From Rudaea sp. (GTDB lineage Bacteria; Pseudomonadota; Gammaproteobacteria; Xanthomonadales; Rhodanobacteraceae): a stretch of 55,708 nt of DNA. This document shows positions 29,900-39,176 of the stretch, one piece after another. The stretch lies in the NCBI GenBank assembly GCA_025451955.1, contig JANWJJ010000112.1:1-55708 (forward strand). Direction: 5' to 3'. Position 1 is the first letter of the stretch; every line of letters begins with the position of its first letter. The position numbers and the translations under genes were made by a program. The notes under the pieces were generated by a model. That model did no database searches. It was not told the origin of the DNA and was given only the letters and a program-made list of their open reading frames with translations.

Positions 29900-29992
29900 C
29901 GTCATTCCCGCGCAGGCGGGAATCCAGTTCTGCACTTCCCTGGGATATAGAACTGGATTCCGGGCTCCGCCTGCGGCGGCCCCGGAATGACG
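29900..29992. repeat. dRS3-like inverted-repeat element, copy 2
   Basis: A 93-base element begins CGTCATTCCC and ends CCGGAATGACG, filling most of the purN-purM gap. Its left unit (29900-29927) contains ATTCCC-N8-GGGAAT, an exact match to the Neisseria dRS3 pattern. The arms around the centre (AATCCAGTTCT and AGAACTGGATT) are also complementary, so nearly the whole element can fold. It shares end structure with the element at 16113. Confidence 0.88.
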
Positions 29993-29995
29993 GTG

Positions 29996-31033
29996 TTATG
30001 AAATATGCACGCGATCATCGCCGTGCGCTGGCACGATCTCACCGATTGTCCACGCCGTCAGGCCAAGTTGCGCCAACGCGCGAATCGTCGTCGTCGCCGC
30101 ATCGCGCGACACAATCACCGTATAGCCAATTCCACAATTGAATGTACGCCACATTTCCGTTTGCGCCACATTGCCTTCGCGTCGCAGCCAGTCGAACACG
30201 GTGGGAAGTTTCCACGCTGAACTGTCGAGTGCAACGCCAAGGCCGTCGGGCACCACGCGGATGATGTTTTCAGTCAGGCCGCCGCCGGTGATATGGGCCA
30301 TGCCATGCACGGATTGCATGCCGAGCAATTGCAGGATCGGCTTGACGTAGATCGTGGTCGGCGCCATCAGTGCGTCGGCCAGCGTCACGCCGCCGAGATC
30401 GAGGTCATAAGGATTGTCTGCGCGCGCGAGAATCTTGCGAATCAGCGAATAGCCGTTGGAATGCGGGCCGCTCGAGGCGATGCCGATGATGGCGTCGCCG
30501 GCCTTGATCGCGGCGCCGTCGATCAGTCGGGATTTTTCCACTGCACCGACGCAGAATCCAGCCAGATCGTATTCGCCGGGCGGATACATGTTGGGCATCT
30601 CGGCGGTTTCGCCGCCGATCAGGGCGCAGCCGGCGAGTTCGCAGCCGCGGGCGATGCCGGCGATGACGCTCACAGTCGTTTCGACCTCGAGTTTGCCGGT
30701 GGCGAAGTAGTCGAGAAAGAACAAGGACTCGGCGCCCTGCACCAGCACGTCGTTGACGCACATGCCGACCAGGTCGATGCCGATGCTGTCGTGGCGATTC
30801 AGGATTTGCGCCAGCTTCAGCTTGGTGCCGACGCCATCGGTGCCGGACACGAGCACCGGTTCCTTGTAGCGTCCGGCCAGCTCGAACAGCGCGCCGAAGC
30901 CGCCGAGGCCGGCCATCACCTCCTTGCGGAAAGTGCGCGCCACCAGTGGTTTGATGCGCTCGACGACTTCCTCGCCGGCATCGATGTCCACGCCGGCGGC
31001 GCGGTAGGTGAGGGCTTCCTTTTCGGGCGACAT
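29996..31033 (-). CDS. purM: Phosphoribosylformylglycinamidine cyclo-ligase (AIR synthetase)
   Basis: 345 residues from ATG 31033, the family length. PurM closes the imidazole ring of AIR using ATP. Canonical stretches are [76 protein letters not shown] (nucleotide-binding Asp), [20 protein letters not shown] and [19 protein letters not shown]. An in-frame ATG 25 codons upstream (31108) would add residues absent from relatives. It is divergent from the DUF2066 gene and separated from purN by a dRS3-like element. Confidence 0.96.
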   Translation of the reverse strand: MSPEKEALTYRAAGVDIDAGEEVVERIKPLVARTFRKEVMAGLGGFGALFELAGRYKEPVLVSGTDGVGTKLKLAQILNRHDSIGIDLVGMCVNDVLVQGAESLFFLDYFATGKLEVETTVSVIAGIARGCELAGCALIGGETAEMPNMYPPGEYDLAGFCVGAVEKSRLIDGAAIKAGDAIIGIASSGPHSNGYSLIRKILARADNPYDLDLGGVTLADALMAPTTIYVKPILQLLGMQSVHGMAHITGGGLTENIIRVVPDGLGVALDSSAWKLPTVFDWLRREGNVAQTEMWRTFNCGIGYTVIVSRDAATTTIRALAQLGLTAWTIGEIVPAHGDDRVHIS

Positions 31034-31116
31034 GGGCGTGGAACCGAAGGCGGGGCGCAAATGATAGACGTTCGCGCTGCGATTGGGCAGACTGGACAGA
31101 TTCGCCATCGGCCAGC

Positions 31117-31800
31117 ATGGGACAGAGCGCTGTGCATTTCTCCGCCATTTTCCGCCGTCTTGCTTTCGTCGTGCCGCTGCTCGCGCTGGCCGCTTGGGCG
31201 CATGCCGCCGGTTTGTACACCGGCCAGGTTCCGGTCAATTCGCAGGCCGACGGCGAACGTGCCGAAGCGCTGAAAAGCGCCCTGGCCCAGGTCGTGGTCA
31301 AGCTGACCGGAGACGCGGCGGTGTTGTCGCGGCCGGAAGTCGCCAAGGCGGTGGCGAGCGCGCAGCAATACGTCCAGCAATATCAGTACGCGCAAGACGT
31401 GACGACCGGCAACGGTGTACCGCAAACGCATCTGAGCCTGATCGCGCAGTTTGATCGCGACGCGGTGGACAAGATGCTGGGCGATCTCGGCGTAGCCCAT
31501 GCCGGCGGCAATGCCGCCCAGGCTGCCGTCGACATGCAGCCGCAGAGTTATCGGGTCTGGGTCGGTGGCGTGCATTCAGCCACGGACTATGCACAAGTGG
31601 TCGGCACGCTGTCGCGCAATGATCTGGTGCGCAGCGTGCAAGCCGAACAGGCGCGCGGCGACGGCGTCGAGTTGCTGATCGATGTCACCGGACCGTTGCC
31701 GCGCTTGCTGGATTCCCTGGGTGGCGGTTCGTTGCACGTCGTCAACGCCAAGCCGCCGGTGGACGGGGTGGATGCGTTGCTGAGTTTGCAGCAGCAGTGA
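31117..31800 (+). CDS. DUF2066 exported protein
   Basis: 227 residues. A signal peptide is evident (basic start, then [20 protein letters not shown]). The mature start [20 protein letters not shown] and the next helix [20 protein letters not shown] are typical DUF2066, as is the Tyr/Gln-rich [11 protein letters not shown]. The C-terminal half resembles a domain also found in LptE/CsgG-like envelope proteins but is not diagnostic. The function is unknown. It is encoded between purM and a phosphatidyltransferase gene in this and many related genomes, with perM and hda downstream. The start at 31117 is the only one that gives a complete signal peptide. Confidence 0.88.
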   Translation: MGQSAVHFSAIFRRLAFVVPLLALAAWAHAAGLYTGQVPVNSQADGERAEALKSALAQVVVKLTGDAAVLSRPEVAKAVASAQQYVQQYQYAQDVTTGNGVPQTHLSLIAQFDRDAVDKMLGDLGVAHAGGNAAQAAVDMQPQSYRVWVGGVHSATDYAQVVGTLSRNDLVRSVQAEQARGDGVELLIDVTGPLPRLLDSLGGGSLHVVNAKPPVDGVDALLSLQQQ

Positions 31801-31816
31801 GCGACCTTCGACGGCC

Positions 31817-32422
31817 ATGTCGCGCAGTCTGACTTCCGCCAGTACGTCGCCGCCATCGCCCTGGCGGCATCTGCCCAATGCACTGACGTTGCTGCGCATG
31901 TTGCTGGTGGTGCCGCTGGCGTGGATGATTCGCGAATCGCATTTCAACGCGGCGTTGTTGCTGGCGGCGCTGGCCGGTTCGACCGATGCGCTGGATGGCT
32001 GGCTGGCCAAACATTGCGGCTGGCAGAGCTGGCTCGGCGGCATGCTCGATCCGGTCGCCGACAAGTTGATGCTGGTGGCCTGCTTCCTTTCGCTCGGCAT
32101 GATCGGCGCGCATCCGGCCTGGCTGACCTGGCTGGTCGTCGGCCGCGACGTCGTCATCGTCGCCGGCGCGGTGGCTTACCACAACCTGATCGGGCGCATC
32201 AGCGCGCAACCGACGCGATTGTCCAAATTGACCACTTGTATACAAATTGCCTACGTGCTCGCGCAACTCGTGCATCTGACCTCGTGGATCGACGTGCCGC
32301 CGGCATTGCTCATGGCGGCAATCTGGCTGACGGCTGCCTGCACCGCCGCTAGCGGCGTGCAGTACGTCGTGGTCTGGTCGGGCAGGGCGCTGCGCACACG
32401 CATTCCGGAGAACCGAGCATGA
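31817..32422 (+). CDS. CDP-alcohol phosphatidyltransferase (PgsA-like)
   Basis: 201 residues with about five membrane helices. The family motif D-G-x2-A-x-x8-G-x3-D-x3-D is present as DALDGWLAKHCGWQSWLG followed by GGMLDPVADKLM; the usual AR dipeptide is AK here. Such enzymes transfer a phosphatidyl group from CDP-diacylglycerol to an alcohol: glycerol 3-phosphate for PgsA, or others. The N-terminus NALTLLRMLLVVPLAWMI is PgsA/cardiolipin-synthase-like. Substrate cannot be fixed from sequence alone; PgsA-like is favoured. It ends in ATGA overlapping perM, 16 bases after DUF2066. Confidence 0.87.
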   Translation: MSRSLTSASTSPPSPWRHLPNALTLLRMLLVVPLAWMIRESHFNAALLLAALAGSTDALDGWLAKHCGWQSWLGGMLDPVADKLMLVACFLSLGMIGAHPAWLTWLVVGRDVVIVAGAVAYHNLIGRISAQPTRLSKLTTCIQIAYVLAQLVHLTSWIDVPPALLMAAIWLTAACTAASGVQYVVVWSGRALRTRIPENRA

Positions 32423-33570
32423 TCCAGATTGCACAACGCTGGCAGTTGCTGGCCTTGATCGTGCTGCTCGGAGCGCTGCTGTATTTGCTCGCCCCGGCGT
32501 TGACGCCGTTCGTGGTCGCGGCCATGTTCGCCTATCTGTTCGATCCGCTGACCAGCCGACTGCAACGGCTCAGGCTCGGCCGCGCCGCTGCCACGAGTAT
32601 CGTTTTCCTCGGCCTGATGTTCTTGCTGATCCTGGTGCTGGTGCTGCTGATCCCGTACTTGCAGCGCCAGGTCTCCACCTTGATCAAACACCTTCCGGAC
32701 TGGATCGGCTGGTTGCAGAACGATGCCGCGCCGTGGCTCAAGGCGCGCTTCGATCTGGATCTGGAAATGCCCGATGTGCAGCAATTGACCGGCGTGCTGC
32801 AACAGCACTGGAAGGAAGCCGGCGGTCTGGCCGCGGCGATCGTCGCACAGGTATCGAAATCCGGGTTTGCGCTGGTGTCGTGGAGCGTGCATCTGGTGGT
32901 AATCCCGGTGGCGTTTTTCTATCTGCTGCGCGATTGGCATTTGCTGATCGCGCGCATTCACGAACTGCTGCCACGCTCGATCGAGCCGACCGTCACGCAA
33001 CTCGCGCGCGAGTCCGACGAAACCCTGAGCGGTTTCGTACGTGGCCAGCTTTCGGTGATGATCGTGCTCGGTGCGCTGTACGCCATCGCGCTGTGGGCGG
33101 TCGGTCTCGACGTCGGTCCGCTGATCGGCGTCATCGCCGGTCTGATCAGTTTCGTGCCGTATCTTGGCGGGATTACCGGCGTATTGATGGGCGTGATCGC
33201 GGTCCTGGTGCAATACCACGACTGGCTGCACGTGATCCTGGTGCTGATCGTGTTCGGCGTCGGCCACCTGCTCGAAGGCTATGTTCTGGTGCCGCGTCTG
33301 GTCGGCGAGAAAATCGGCCTGCATCCATTAGCGGTGATTTTCGCGATACTCGCCGGCGGCGAGTTGTTCGGTTTTCTCGGCGTGCTGCTGGCACTGCCGA
33401 TCGCCTCGGTGGTCATGGTGCTGTTGCGTTATGCGCATACACGTTATCGCGCGAGCGAGTTGTATCGTCGCGGTCGCGATCGCAGCATTCTGGTCGCGGG
33501 CAGCGTGGAAGCTGCGGCAGCTGTATCCGGTGTCGAGCCTGCGGTTTCAGCGCCCACGGACAAAATATGA
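32419..33570 (+). CDS. perM: AI-2E family transporter / PerM-like permease
   Basis: 383 residues with roughly eight membrane segments in the AI-2E (UPF0118) arrangement: two at the N-terminus (RWQLLALIVLLGALLYLLAP, TSIVFLGLMFLLILVLVLLI), a long amphipathic soluble section with IKHLPDWIGWLQ, and a C-terminal bundle with the conserved FVPYLGGITGVLMGVIAVLV and FGVGHLLEGYVLVPRLVGEK. The tail is Pro/Val/Ala-rich. PerM homologues have been linked to export of small molecules or Na/H exchange; the substrate here is unknown. It overlaps its neighbours by ATGA at both ends, linking it to hda. Confidence 0.9.
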   Translation: MIQIAQRWQLLALIVLLGALLYLLAPALTPFVVAAMFAYLFDPLTSRLQRLRLGRAAATSIVFLGLMFLLILVLVLLIPYLQRQVSTLIKHLPDWIGWLQNDAAPWLKARFDLDLEMPDVQQLTGVLQQHWKEAGGLAAAIVAQVSKSGFALVSWSVHLVVIPVAFFYLLRDWHLLIARIHELLPRSIEPTVTQLARESDETLSGFVRGQLSVMIVLGALYAIALWAVGLDVGPLIGVIAGLISFVPYLGGITGVLMGVIAVLVQYHDWLHVILVLIVFGVGHLLEGYVLVPRLVGEKIGLHPLAVIFAILAGGELFGFLGVLLALPIASVVMVLLRYAHTRYRASELYRRGRDRSILVAGSVEAAAAVSGVEPAVSAPTDKI

Positions 33571-34286
33571 CCCGGCAGATGCCGCTCGCACTGCGCTGGC
33601 CGGCGCAGCAGCGATTCGAGACTTATGTGGCGGGCGACAACGCCGCCGCCGTTGCGCTGCTGCGCAATCTTGCGCAAATACCGGATGCGGCCTGGGTGTA
33701 TGCGAGCGGGCCGCCCGGATGCGGCAAGACGCATCTGCTGCTGGCAACCTGTGCCGCCGTTCAGGATCGCAGCGCGCAATACCTGTCGTTGCGGAAATTG
33801 CCCGACGATCGTGCCGGCGCCATTCGTGCCTTCGGCGGCAGCGATCTGCTCGCACTCGACGATGTCGATGCGATCGCCGGCGATTCGGCTGCCGAGCACG
33901 CCCTGTTCGATTTGTATAATCGTGGAAAAGCGGAAAAATCCACTTTGTTGTTCACCGCGAATGCGTCGCCGGCACAGATCGGGATCAAGCTGCCGGATCT
34001 GTTGTCGCGCCTGTCGGTCTGTGCGCAGACATTGCTGAAACCGCTGGACGACGATGCGCGCCGCGAAGCCGTGCGTCAGCGTGCGCAGGCGCGCGGGCTG
34101 GTTCTTGACGACAGCGTGCTGGATTGGTTGTTCGCGCGCGCGCAGCGTGATCTCGGCAGTCTGACTGCGTTGATTGAACGCCTGGATCGCGAATCGCTGG
34201 CGGCAAAACGGCGCATCACTGTGCCGTTTCTGCGCGCTATACTGGAGCCACAGTCCGGAGCCCGCGTCCATGAAACAGGATCGTGA
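33567..34286 (+). CDS. hda: DnaA regulatory inactivator Hda
   Basis: 239 residues, the normal Hda size. With the beta clamp, Hda stimulates hydrolysis of DnaA-bound ATP and so prevents re-initiation. The AAA+ fold is complete: a clamp-binding N-terminus (QMPLALRW, the QL-type clamp motif), Walker A SGPPGCGKTHLLLA, Walker B DLLALDDVDAI, sensor LLFTANASP and a C-terminal DnaA-like domain III helix set. ATG 33567 overlaps the perM stop as ATGA; upstream in-frame sequence is perM read in another frame. The downstream unknown gene starts 17 bases before its stop. Confidence 0.94.
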   Translation: MTRQMPLALRWPAQQRFETYVAGDNAAAVALLRNLAQIPDAAWVYASGPPGCGKTHLLLATCAAVQDRSAQYLSLRKLPDDRAGAIRAFGGSDLLALDDVDAIAGDSAAEHALFDLYNRGKAEKSTLLFTANASPAQIGIKLPDLLSRLSVCAQTLLKPLDDDARREAVRQRAQARGLVLDDSVLDWLFARAQRDLGSLTALIERLDRESLAAKRRITVPFLRAILEPQSGARVHETGS

Positions 34287-34674
34287 TCCGTCGAGCGCGG
34301 CCGGCTTCAGCCTGCGCTTCGAGCCGCGTGCCGGTTATTTGCTGGCGGAAGTGAACGGTTCGCGCAGTTCGGGTGAAATCACCCTGGCGTACTGGCGGGA
34401 GATTGCGGCGGAATGCGAACGAATTGGTGCGCAGCGCCTGCTTGTCGCCGACCATTTTCGCGGCAACGTCGTGACTCGCGAGGAAATGCTTCGCTGCGTG
34501 CACGCCCTGCGCGGCAGCGCGCTGGCGAAACTGCGCATCGCCTTGTACGAACCGGAAGCCGAAAACGTGTCGGCGCTGCAGCATGCAGAACTCGAAGCCC
34601 TGGACGTCGGTATCGATTTTCGCGTGTTCGGCAACGAACGCGAAGCCGAAGTCTGGCTTTTGTACGGCTACTGA
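34270..34674 (+). CDS. Conserved hypothetical small protein, possible STAS/SpoIIAA-like fold
   Basis: 134 residues, starting inside the end of hda (17-base overlap), so probably translated from the same mRNA. There is no signal peptide or membrane segment. The alternation GYLLAEVNGSRSSGEITLAY, ERIGAQRLLVADHFRG, LAKLRIALYEPEAENVSALQ and VGIDFRVFGNEREAEVWLLY suggests alternating strands and helices of a SpoIIAA/STAS-like domain (ending in the xxxAxxWL pattern), but that is inference. No catalytic motif is evident. Its stop overlaps the 3' end of leftward murU by 7 bases. It does not match a family I can name. Confidence 0.7.
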   Translation: MKQDRDPSSAAGFSLRFEPRAGYLLAEVNGSRSSGEITLAYWREIAAECERIGAQRLLVADHFRGNVVTREEMLRCVHALRGSALAKLRIALYEPEAENVSALQHAELEALDVGIDFRVFGNEREAEVWLLYGY

Positions 34675-35348
34675 GTGCGACCAGCCAGGCGTGCATTCAG
34701 CTCGGCCAGCCGCTGCGGCGTGCCGATATCGTTCCATTCTCCGCGATGATGTGCGCCGCTGATTTTGCTGGCACGTATCGCTTCGCACAGGATCGGCGCG
34801 ATTGAAAACGTGCCCGGCGCATGTGCGGCGAGCAGCTCCGGGCGATACACGCCGATACCGGCGAAGGTCAGGCGCGGGCTTGCCTCATCATGCAATTGCC
34901 CGTCGCGCAGGACAAAATCTCCGTGCGGATGCTGCGGCGGATTGTCGACCATGATCAGGTGCGCAAGCCCCGGTGGATTTTGCGGCAAAGTGGAAAAATC
35001 AAAGTCCGTCCAGATGTCGCCGTTGACGGCAATAAAGGCCTGGTCTGCGCCGAGCAGCGGCAGCGCATTGAGCATGCCGCCGCCGGTTTCCAGCGGTCGC
35101 GGCCCTTCGTAGGAATAATGGATACGCAATCCCCAGCGCGAACCGTCGCCGAGCGCCGCCGGAAATTGTTCCGCCAGGTGCGAGGTGTTGATCACGACCT
35201 CGCGCACACCGGCGTGCGCGAGCTTTTCCAGATGCCACACGACCAGCAGCTTGCCGCCAGCGACAAGCAGCGGCTTCGGCGTTGTATCCGTCAGCGGCTG
35301 CATGCGCTCGCCACGGCCGGCGGCGAAGATGAGTGCATGCTCGATCAT
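34668..35348 (-). CDS. murU: N-acetylmuramate alpha-1-phosphate uridylyltransferase
   Basis: 226 residues, a sugar-nucleotidyltransferase. MurU converts MurNAc-1-phosphate and UTP to UDP-MurNAc in the peptidoglycan-recycling shortcut. The pyrophosphorylase signature is at the N-terminus (ALIFAAGRGERMQPLTDTTP with KPLL next), followed by YEGPRPLETGGGMLNALPLL, FIAVNGDIWTDFDF and the metal-binding C-terminal GEWNDIGTPQRLAELN. The ATG overlaps the amgK stop by ATGA, and the kinase-uridylyltransferase pair identifies the pathway beyond a generic nucleotidyltransferase call. Confidence 0.92.
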   Translation of the reverse strand: MIEHALIFAAGRGERMQPLTDTTPKPLLVAGGKLLVVWHLEKLAHAGVREVVINTSHLAEQFPAALGDGSRWGLRIHYSYEGPRPLETGGGMLNALPLLGADQAFIAVNGDIWTDFDFSTLPQNPPGLAHLIMVDNPPQHPHGDFVLRDGQLHDEASPRLTFAGIGVYRPELLAAHAPGTFSIAPILCEAIRASKISGAHHRGEWNDIGTPQRLAELNARLAGRTQ

Positions 35349-36379
35349 AACGGTGTTGAGACGGCTTCGTCGCGTGGCCGGGTGATATCGCGATCGCTGA
35401 CCGCACGTTGCAGCAAATTGGAAAAACCCACAAGTTGCGGATGCAGCTGCGCGACGGTCAGCACATAGTCAAGCACCAGGGGCAGGTCGGCCAGATACCC
35501 GGCCTTGCCGTCGCGATACCACAGCCGGCAAAACAGGCCTAACACCTTGATGTGACGCTGCAGGCCGGTCAGGTCAAACCAGCGCCGGAAATGTGCGCCG
35601 TCGACCGTGACCAGGCCGGCATCGACCAGACGCCGGCGATATTGCTCGACCCAGGCATCGACGCGCTCGATCGGCCAGGCGATGTAGCAGTCGCGCAGCA
35701 ACGAGGCCAGATCGTAGGTGATCGGACCAAGCATCGCTCCTTGGAAGTCTATAATCGCTGGATTGCCGCGCTCGGCAATCAGCAGGTTGCGGCTGTGATA
35801 GTCGCGGTGCATGAAGCGGCGCGGCTGTTCGTCGGCTGCACTGGCGATCACACGGAATGCGTTTTCGATGGTGTCCCATTGCGTGCAACTCGGGACGAAA
35901 CCGAGGTGACGCTGCAGAAACCATTCGCCGAGCAGTTCCATTTCCGGAATCGTGCGCGTCGCATCGAAACGCGGCAGATCACTCGCATCGACCTGGGTCT
36001 GCATGACGAGTAACGCGTCCAGCGCGTCGCCATAAAGTGCATCGACGGTGCCGTCGCGCAGTTCCGGCAAGTACGTGCGCGTGCCGAGATCTTCCATCAA
36101 CACGAAGCCGCGCTCGGGATCTGCGGTGGACACTTCCGGTGCATGCAGCCCGACGGCGCGCAGGCGCGCGCCGATATCCAGCCACGGACGAATGTCTTCC
36201 TGCGGCGGCGGTGCGTCCATCACGATCCAGTTCGCGTCGCCATTGCGCACCCGCCAGTAGCTGCGGAAACTGGCGTCGGCGGAAGCAACTTCCACGTCGA
36301 GATCGCGATTGCCCAGATGCAGGCGAGCGAAATTCAGGCGCGCGAGGGCGCGATCTTGATCCATCGGGGAAGTCCGCAT
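35345..36379 (-). CDS. amgK: N-acetylmuramate/N-acetylglucosamine anomeric kinase
   Basis: 344 residues of the aminoglycoside-phosphotransferase-like kinase fold. AmgK phosphorylates the anomeric carbon of MurNAc recovered from old peptidoglycan, and MurU uses the product. The kinase motifs are the ATP-binding ADASFRSYWRVRNGDANWIV, VLMEDLGTRTY, the catalytic loop FMHRDYHSRNLLI (HRD-x-H-x2-N) and metal-binding AIIDFQGAMLGPITYDLASL. ATG 36379 is annotated; ATG 36364 (MDQDRALARL) is equally possible. The operon allows UDP-MurNAc formation without MurA, a route associated with intrinsic fosfomycin tolerance in relatives. Confidence 0.92.
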   Translation of the reverse strand: MRTSPMDQDRALARLNFARLHLGNRDLDVEVASADASFRSYWRVRNGDANWIVMDAPPPQEDIRPWLDIGARLRAVGLHAPEVSTADPERGFVLMEDLGTRTYLPELRDGTVDALYGDALDALLVMQTQVDASDLPRFDATRTIPEMELLGEWFLQRHLGFVPSCTQWDTIENAFRVIASAADEQPRRFMHRDYHSRNLLIAERGNPAIIDFQGAMLGPITYDLASLLRDCYIAWPIERVDAWVEQYRRRLVDAGLVTVDGAHFRRWFDLTGLQRHIKVLGLFCRLWYRDGKAGYLADLPLVLDYVLTVAQLHPQLVGFSNLLQRAVSDRDITRPRDEAVSTPL

Positions 36380-36421
36380 AACACTTGGGCCGTGTCTAGT
36401 CTAACGGCTGCGGCTCGCAGT

Positions 36422-36458
36422 TTGACCTGTCATGGTCTAAATAGTACCATTTAGGTAC
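36422..36458 (+). promoter_or_regulatory. Candidate suf operon promoter with nested operator dyads
   Basis: TTGACC (36422-36427) and TACCAT (36445-36450), 17 bases apart, make a plausible sigma-70 promoter. Two overlapping perfect dyads cover the -10: CTAAAT-N6-ATTTAG (36437-36454) and GTACC-N5-GGTAC (36444-36458). The encoded Rrf2 regulator is the natural candidate ligand, so autoregulation is inferred. The site does not obviously match the IscR type 1 consensus. Confidence 0.55.
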
Positions 36459-36484
36459 GCTTTAGATGCTCGTTTCGTTGCTCC

Positions 36485-36506
36485 TTGCCATCAAGGATGA
36501 TGACAA
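36485..36506 (+). other. Leader hairpin with AAGGAT hexaloop before the suf operon
   Basis: TTGCCATC and GATGACAA can pair (7 of 8 pairs, one C-A mismatch) around the loop AAGGAT (36493-36498). The right arm runs into the AAAAGG ribosome-binding site of the Rrf2 gene. GGA in a hexaloop close to a Shine-Dalgarno is the hallmark of a CsrA/RsmA target; binding is inferred. Confidence 0.5.
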
Positions 36507-36519
36507 AAGGAACGCCCCA

Positions 36520-36975
36520 ATGCTCCGCGTCAGCAAACTCACCGATTACGCCACTGTCGTCATGACCGTGCTCGCGGCGGCGGATTCGAGTCAGTCCGAC
36601 AGCGTGCTCAGCGCGCAGGATTTGGCCGCGCGCGCGCGCCTGGAACTGCCGACCGTGAGCAAGCTGCTCAAGCAACTCGCGCATGCACAATTGGTCGAGT
36701 CGTTCCGCGGCGTCAACGGTGGCTATCGGCTGGCGCGCACGCCCGAGCGCATCAGCATCGCCGAGATTGTGACTGCGATGGAAGGCCCGATCGGCATGAC
36801 CGAATGCAGTGCGCACGCGGGCATGTGCGATCACGAGCCGCATTGTGGCGTGCGCGTGAACTGGCAGCGCATCAATCAGGCCATCGCGGCGGCGCTGGCA
36901 GGCGTCAGCCTGGCCGACATGCTCAAAACGCCGCCAAGGCGAAATGTGACGATTCCACTGCGTGTGGCAAGTTGA
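36520..36975 (+). CDS. Rrf2-family regulator of the SUF system
   Basis: 151 residues. The N-terminal winged helix-turn-helix is typical Rrf2 ([20 protein letters not shown], then [20 protein letters not shown] and [20 protein letters not shown]). Three cysteines, C96, C103 and C109, in [15 protein letters not shown] can hold an iron-sulfur cluster, as in IscR. The protein matches the gammaproteobacterial SUF-linked Rrf2 subgroup known from Xanthomonas. ATG 36520 has AAAAGG nine bases upstream. It probably senses cluster status and represses its own operon through dyads at 36437-36458. The stop overlaps sufB as TGATG. Confidence 0.9.
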   Translation: MLRVSKLTDYATVVMTVLAAADSSQSDSVLSAQDLAARARLELPTVSKLLKQLAHAQLVESFRGVNGGYRLARTPERISIAEIVTAMEGPIGMTECSAHAGMCDHEPHCGVRVNWQRINQAIAAALAGVSLADMLKTPPRRNVTIPLRVAS

Positions 36976-38414
36976 TGGCAACCGAACGCAGCCAGATCGA
37001 AACCGCGCTCAGCCGCCGCTACGATGCCGGTTTCGTCACCGACATCGAAAGCGACAGCCTGCCACCGGGCTTGAGCGAAGACGTCGTGCGCGCGATCTCG
37101 GCGCGCAAGAACGAACCAGATTGGATGACGCAATGGCGCCTGTCGGCGTACCGGCACTGGCTGACGATGCTCCCGCCACATTGGGCAAAGCTCGATATCG
37201 ATCCCATCGATTTCCAGGCGATCAGTTATTTCTCGCAGCCGAAGAATCGACCGAAGTCGCTGGACGAAGTCGATCCGAAGCTGCTGGAAACCTACGACAA
37301 GCTCGGTGTGCCGCTGCACGAGCGCGCGCGCTTGGCCGGCGTCGCCGTCGATGCCGTGTTCGATTCGGTGTCGGTTGGAACGACGTTCCGCAAGGAGCTG
37401 GCCGATGTCGGCATCCTCTTCTGCTCAATGTCGGAAGCCGTCCGCGAATATCCAGACCTGGTGCGCAAGTATCTGGGTTCGGTCGTGCCGACTGGCGACA
37501 ATTATTTCGCCGCGCTTAACTCGGCAGTGTTTTCCGACGGCAGTTTCGTGTTTGTGCCGAAAGGCGTGCGCTGCCCGATGGAGTTGTCGACGTACTTTCG
37601 CATCAATGCGCGCGACACCGGCCAGTTCGAGCGCACCCTGTTGATTGCCGAGGAAGGCGCCAGCGTGTCGTATCTCGAAGGCTGCACCGCGCCGATGCGC
37701 GACGAGAACCAGTTGCACGCGGCGGTCGTCGAGCTGGTTGCGCTGGACGACGCCAGCATCAAGTATTCCACCGTGCAGAACTGGTATCCCGGCGACGAGA
37801 ACGGCGTCGGCGGCATCTACAATTTCGTCACCAAGCGCGGCGACTGCCGCGGCGCGCGCAGCAAAATTTCCTGGACCCAAGTCGAAACCGGTTCGGCGAT
37901 CACGTGGAAATATCCGAGCTGCATCCTGCGCGGTGACGATTCCACCGGCGAGTTCAACTCAGTCGCGCTGACCCATCACCGCCAGCAGGCCGACACCGGC
38001 ACGAAGATGATCCACCTTGGTAAAAATACCAAAAGCAAAATCATCTCAAAAGGAATTTCCGCCGGACGTGGCCAGAACACTTATCGCGGCTTGGTCAAGA
38101 TCGAAAAGGGTGCCGACGGCGCACGCAACTACACTCAGTGCGACAGCCTGCTGATCGGCAAGAAGTGCGGTGCACACACGTTTCCGTACATCGAGGTCAA
38201 GCATCCCGGCGCGATCGTCGAACACGAGGCGACCACGTCGAAGATTTCCGATGACCAGCTTTTTTACTGCCGCTCGCGCGGTATCGCCGAGGAAGATGCG
38301 GTATCGATGATCGTCGACGGCTTCTGCAAGCAAGTGTTCAAGGAATTGCCGATGGAGTTCGCGGTGGAGGCGAAGAAGCTGCTGGAAGTTTCGCTGGAAG
38401 GGGCGGTGGGATGA
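36975..38414 (+). CDS. sufB: Fe-S cluster assembly protein SufB
   Basis: 479 residues. SufB is the scaffold subunit of the SufBC2D complex on which Fe-S clusters form. Conserved segments are PEWM-like [56 protein letters not shown] (conserved sulfur-relay Cys region), the beta-helix core [20 protein letters not shown] and [20 protein letters not shown], then [20 protein letters not shown] near the C-terminus. ATG 36975 overlaps the regulator stop by one base; its stop overlaps sufC by ATGA. Confidence 0.97.
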   Translation: MATERSQIETALSRRYDAGFVTDIESDSLPPGLSEDVVRAISARKNEPDWMTQWRLSAYRHWLTMLPPHWAKLDIDPIDFQAISYFSQPKNRPKSLDEVDPKLLETYDKLGVPLHERARLAGVAVDAVFDSVSVGTTFRKELADVGILFCSMSEAVREYPDLVRKYLGSVVPTGDNYFAALNSAVFSDGSFVFVPKGVRCPMELSTYFRINARDTGQFERTLLIAEEGASVSYLEGCTAPMRDENQLHAAVVELVALDDASIKYSTVQNWYPGDENGVGGIYNFVTKRGDCRGARSKISWTQVETGSAITWKYPSCILRGDDSTGEFNSVALTHHRQQADTGTKMIHLGKNTKSKIISKGISAGRGQNTYRGLVKIEKGADGARNYTQCDSLLIGKKCGAHTFPYIEVKHPGAIVEHEATTSKISDDQLFYCRSRGIAEEDAVSMIVDGFCKQVFKELPMEFAVEAKKLLEVSLEGAVG

Positions 38415-39175
38415 TGCTGAAAATCGACAACCTCCACGTCCGTGTTGCGGGCAAGGAAATCCTCAAGGGCCTCACGCTCGGCGTGAAGGCGGGCGAAGTG
38501 CACGCGATCATGGGGCCGAACGGCGCCGGAAAATCCACGCTGGGCAATGTGCTGGCGGGGCGTGCCGGCTATGAAATCACGCAGGGGTCGGTGGAGTACA
38601 ACGGTGCGAATCTGCTGGCGCTGGAACCTGAGCAGCGCGCCGCGGAAGGCGTGTTTCTCGCCTTCCAGTATCCGGTCGAGATTGCCGGCGTCAACAACAC
38701 GTATTTCCTCAAGGCGGCGTTGAACGCGCAGCGCAAGTATCGCGGTGAAGCAGAACTCGACTCGATGCAGTTCCTGAAATCGGTACGCGAAAAATTGCGC
38801 GTGCTGCATATTTCCGATGAGTTGCTGCATCGCGCTGTGAACGCTGGCTTCTCCGGCGGCGAAAAAAAGCGCAACGAGATTTTCCAGATGGCGCTGTTGG
38901 AACCCAAACTTGCGATCCTCGACGAAACCGATTCCGGTCTCGATATTGATGCGATGAAACTGGTCGCCGACGGTGTCAACGCGATGCGCGATCCGCAACG
39001 TGCCTTCATCGTGATCACACACTACCAGCGCTTGCTCGATTACATCGTGCCGGATTTCGTCCACGTGATGGTTGACGGGCGCATCGTCGAAAGTGGCGAT
39101 AAGTCGCTGGCGCTCAAACTCGAAGAACATGGCTATGCCTGGATCGCCGAGCGCAAGCTGGCCGGAGTTGCGTGA
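38411..39175 (+). CDS. sufC: Fe-S cluster assembly ATPase SufC
   Basis: 254 residues, an ABC-type ATPase that drives conformational change of SufBD. Walker A is [17 protein letters not shown], the signature [14 protein letters not shown] (SufC type), Walker [21 protein letters not shown], and the switch region [20 protein letters not shown]. The mid-protein [20 protein letters not shown] is specific for SufC. It overlaps sufB by 4 bases and its stop is one base before the sufD ATG. A second ATG one codon on (38414) is also possible. Confidence 0.97.
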   Translation: MMLKIDNLHVRVAGKEILKGLTLGVKAGEVHAIMGPNGAGKSTLGNVLAGRAGYEITQGSVEYNGANLLALEPEQRAAEGVFLAFQYPVEIAGVNNTYFLKAALNAQRKYRGEAELDSMQFLKSVREKLRVLHISDELLHRAVNAGFSGGEKKRNEIFQMALLEPKLAILDETDSGLDIDAMKLVADGVNAMRDPQRAFIVITHYQRLLDYIVPDFVHVMVDGRIVESGDKSLALKLEEHGYAWIAERKLAGVA

Positions 39176-39176
39176 G

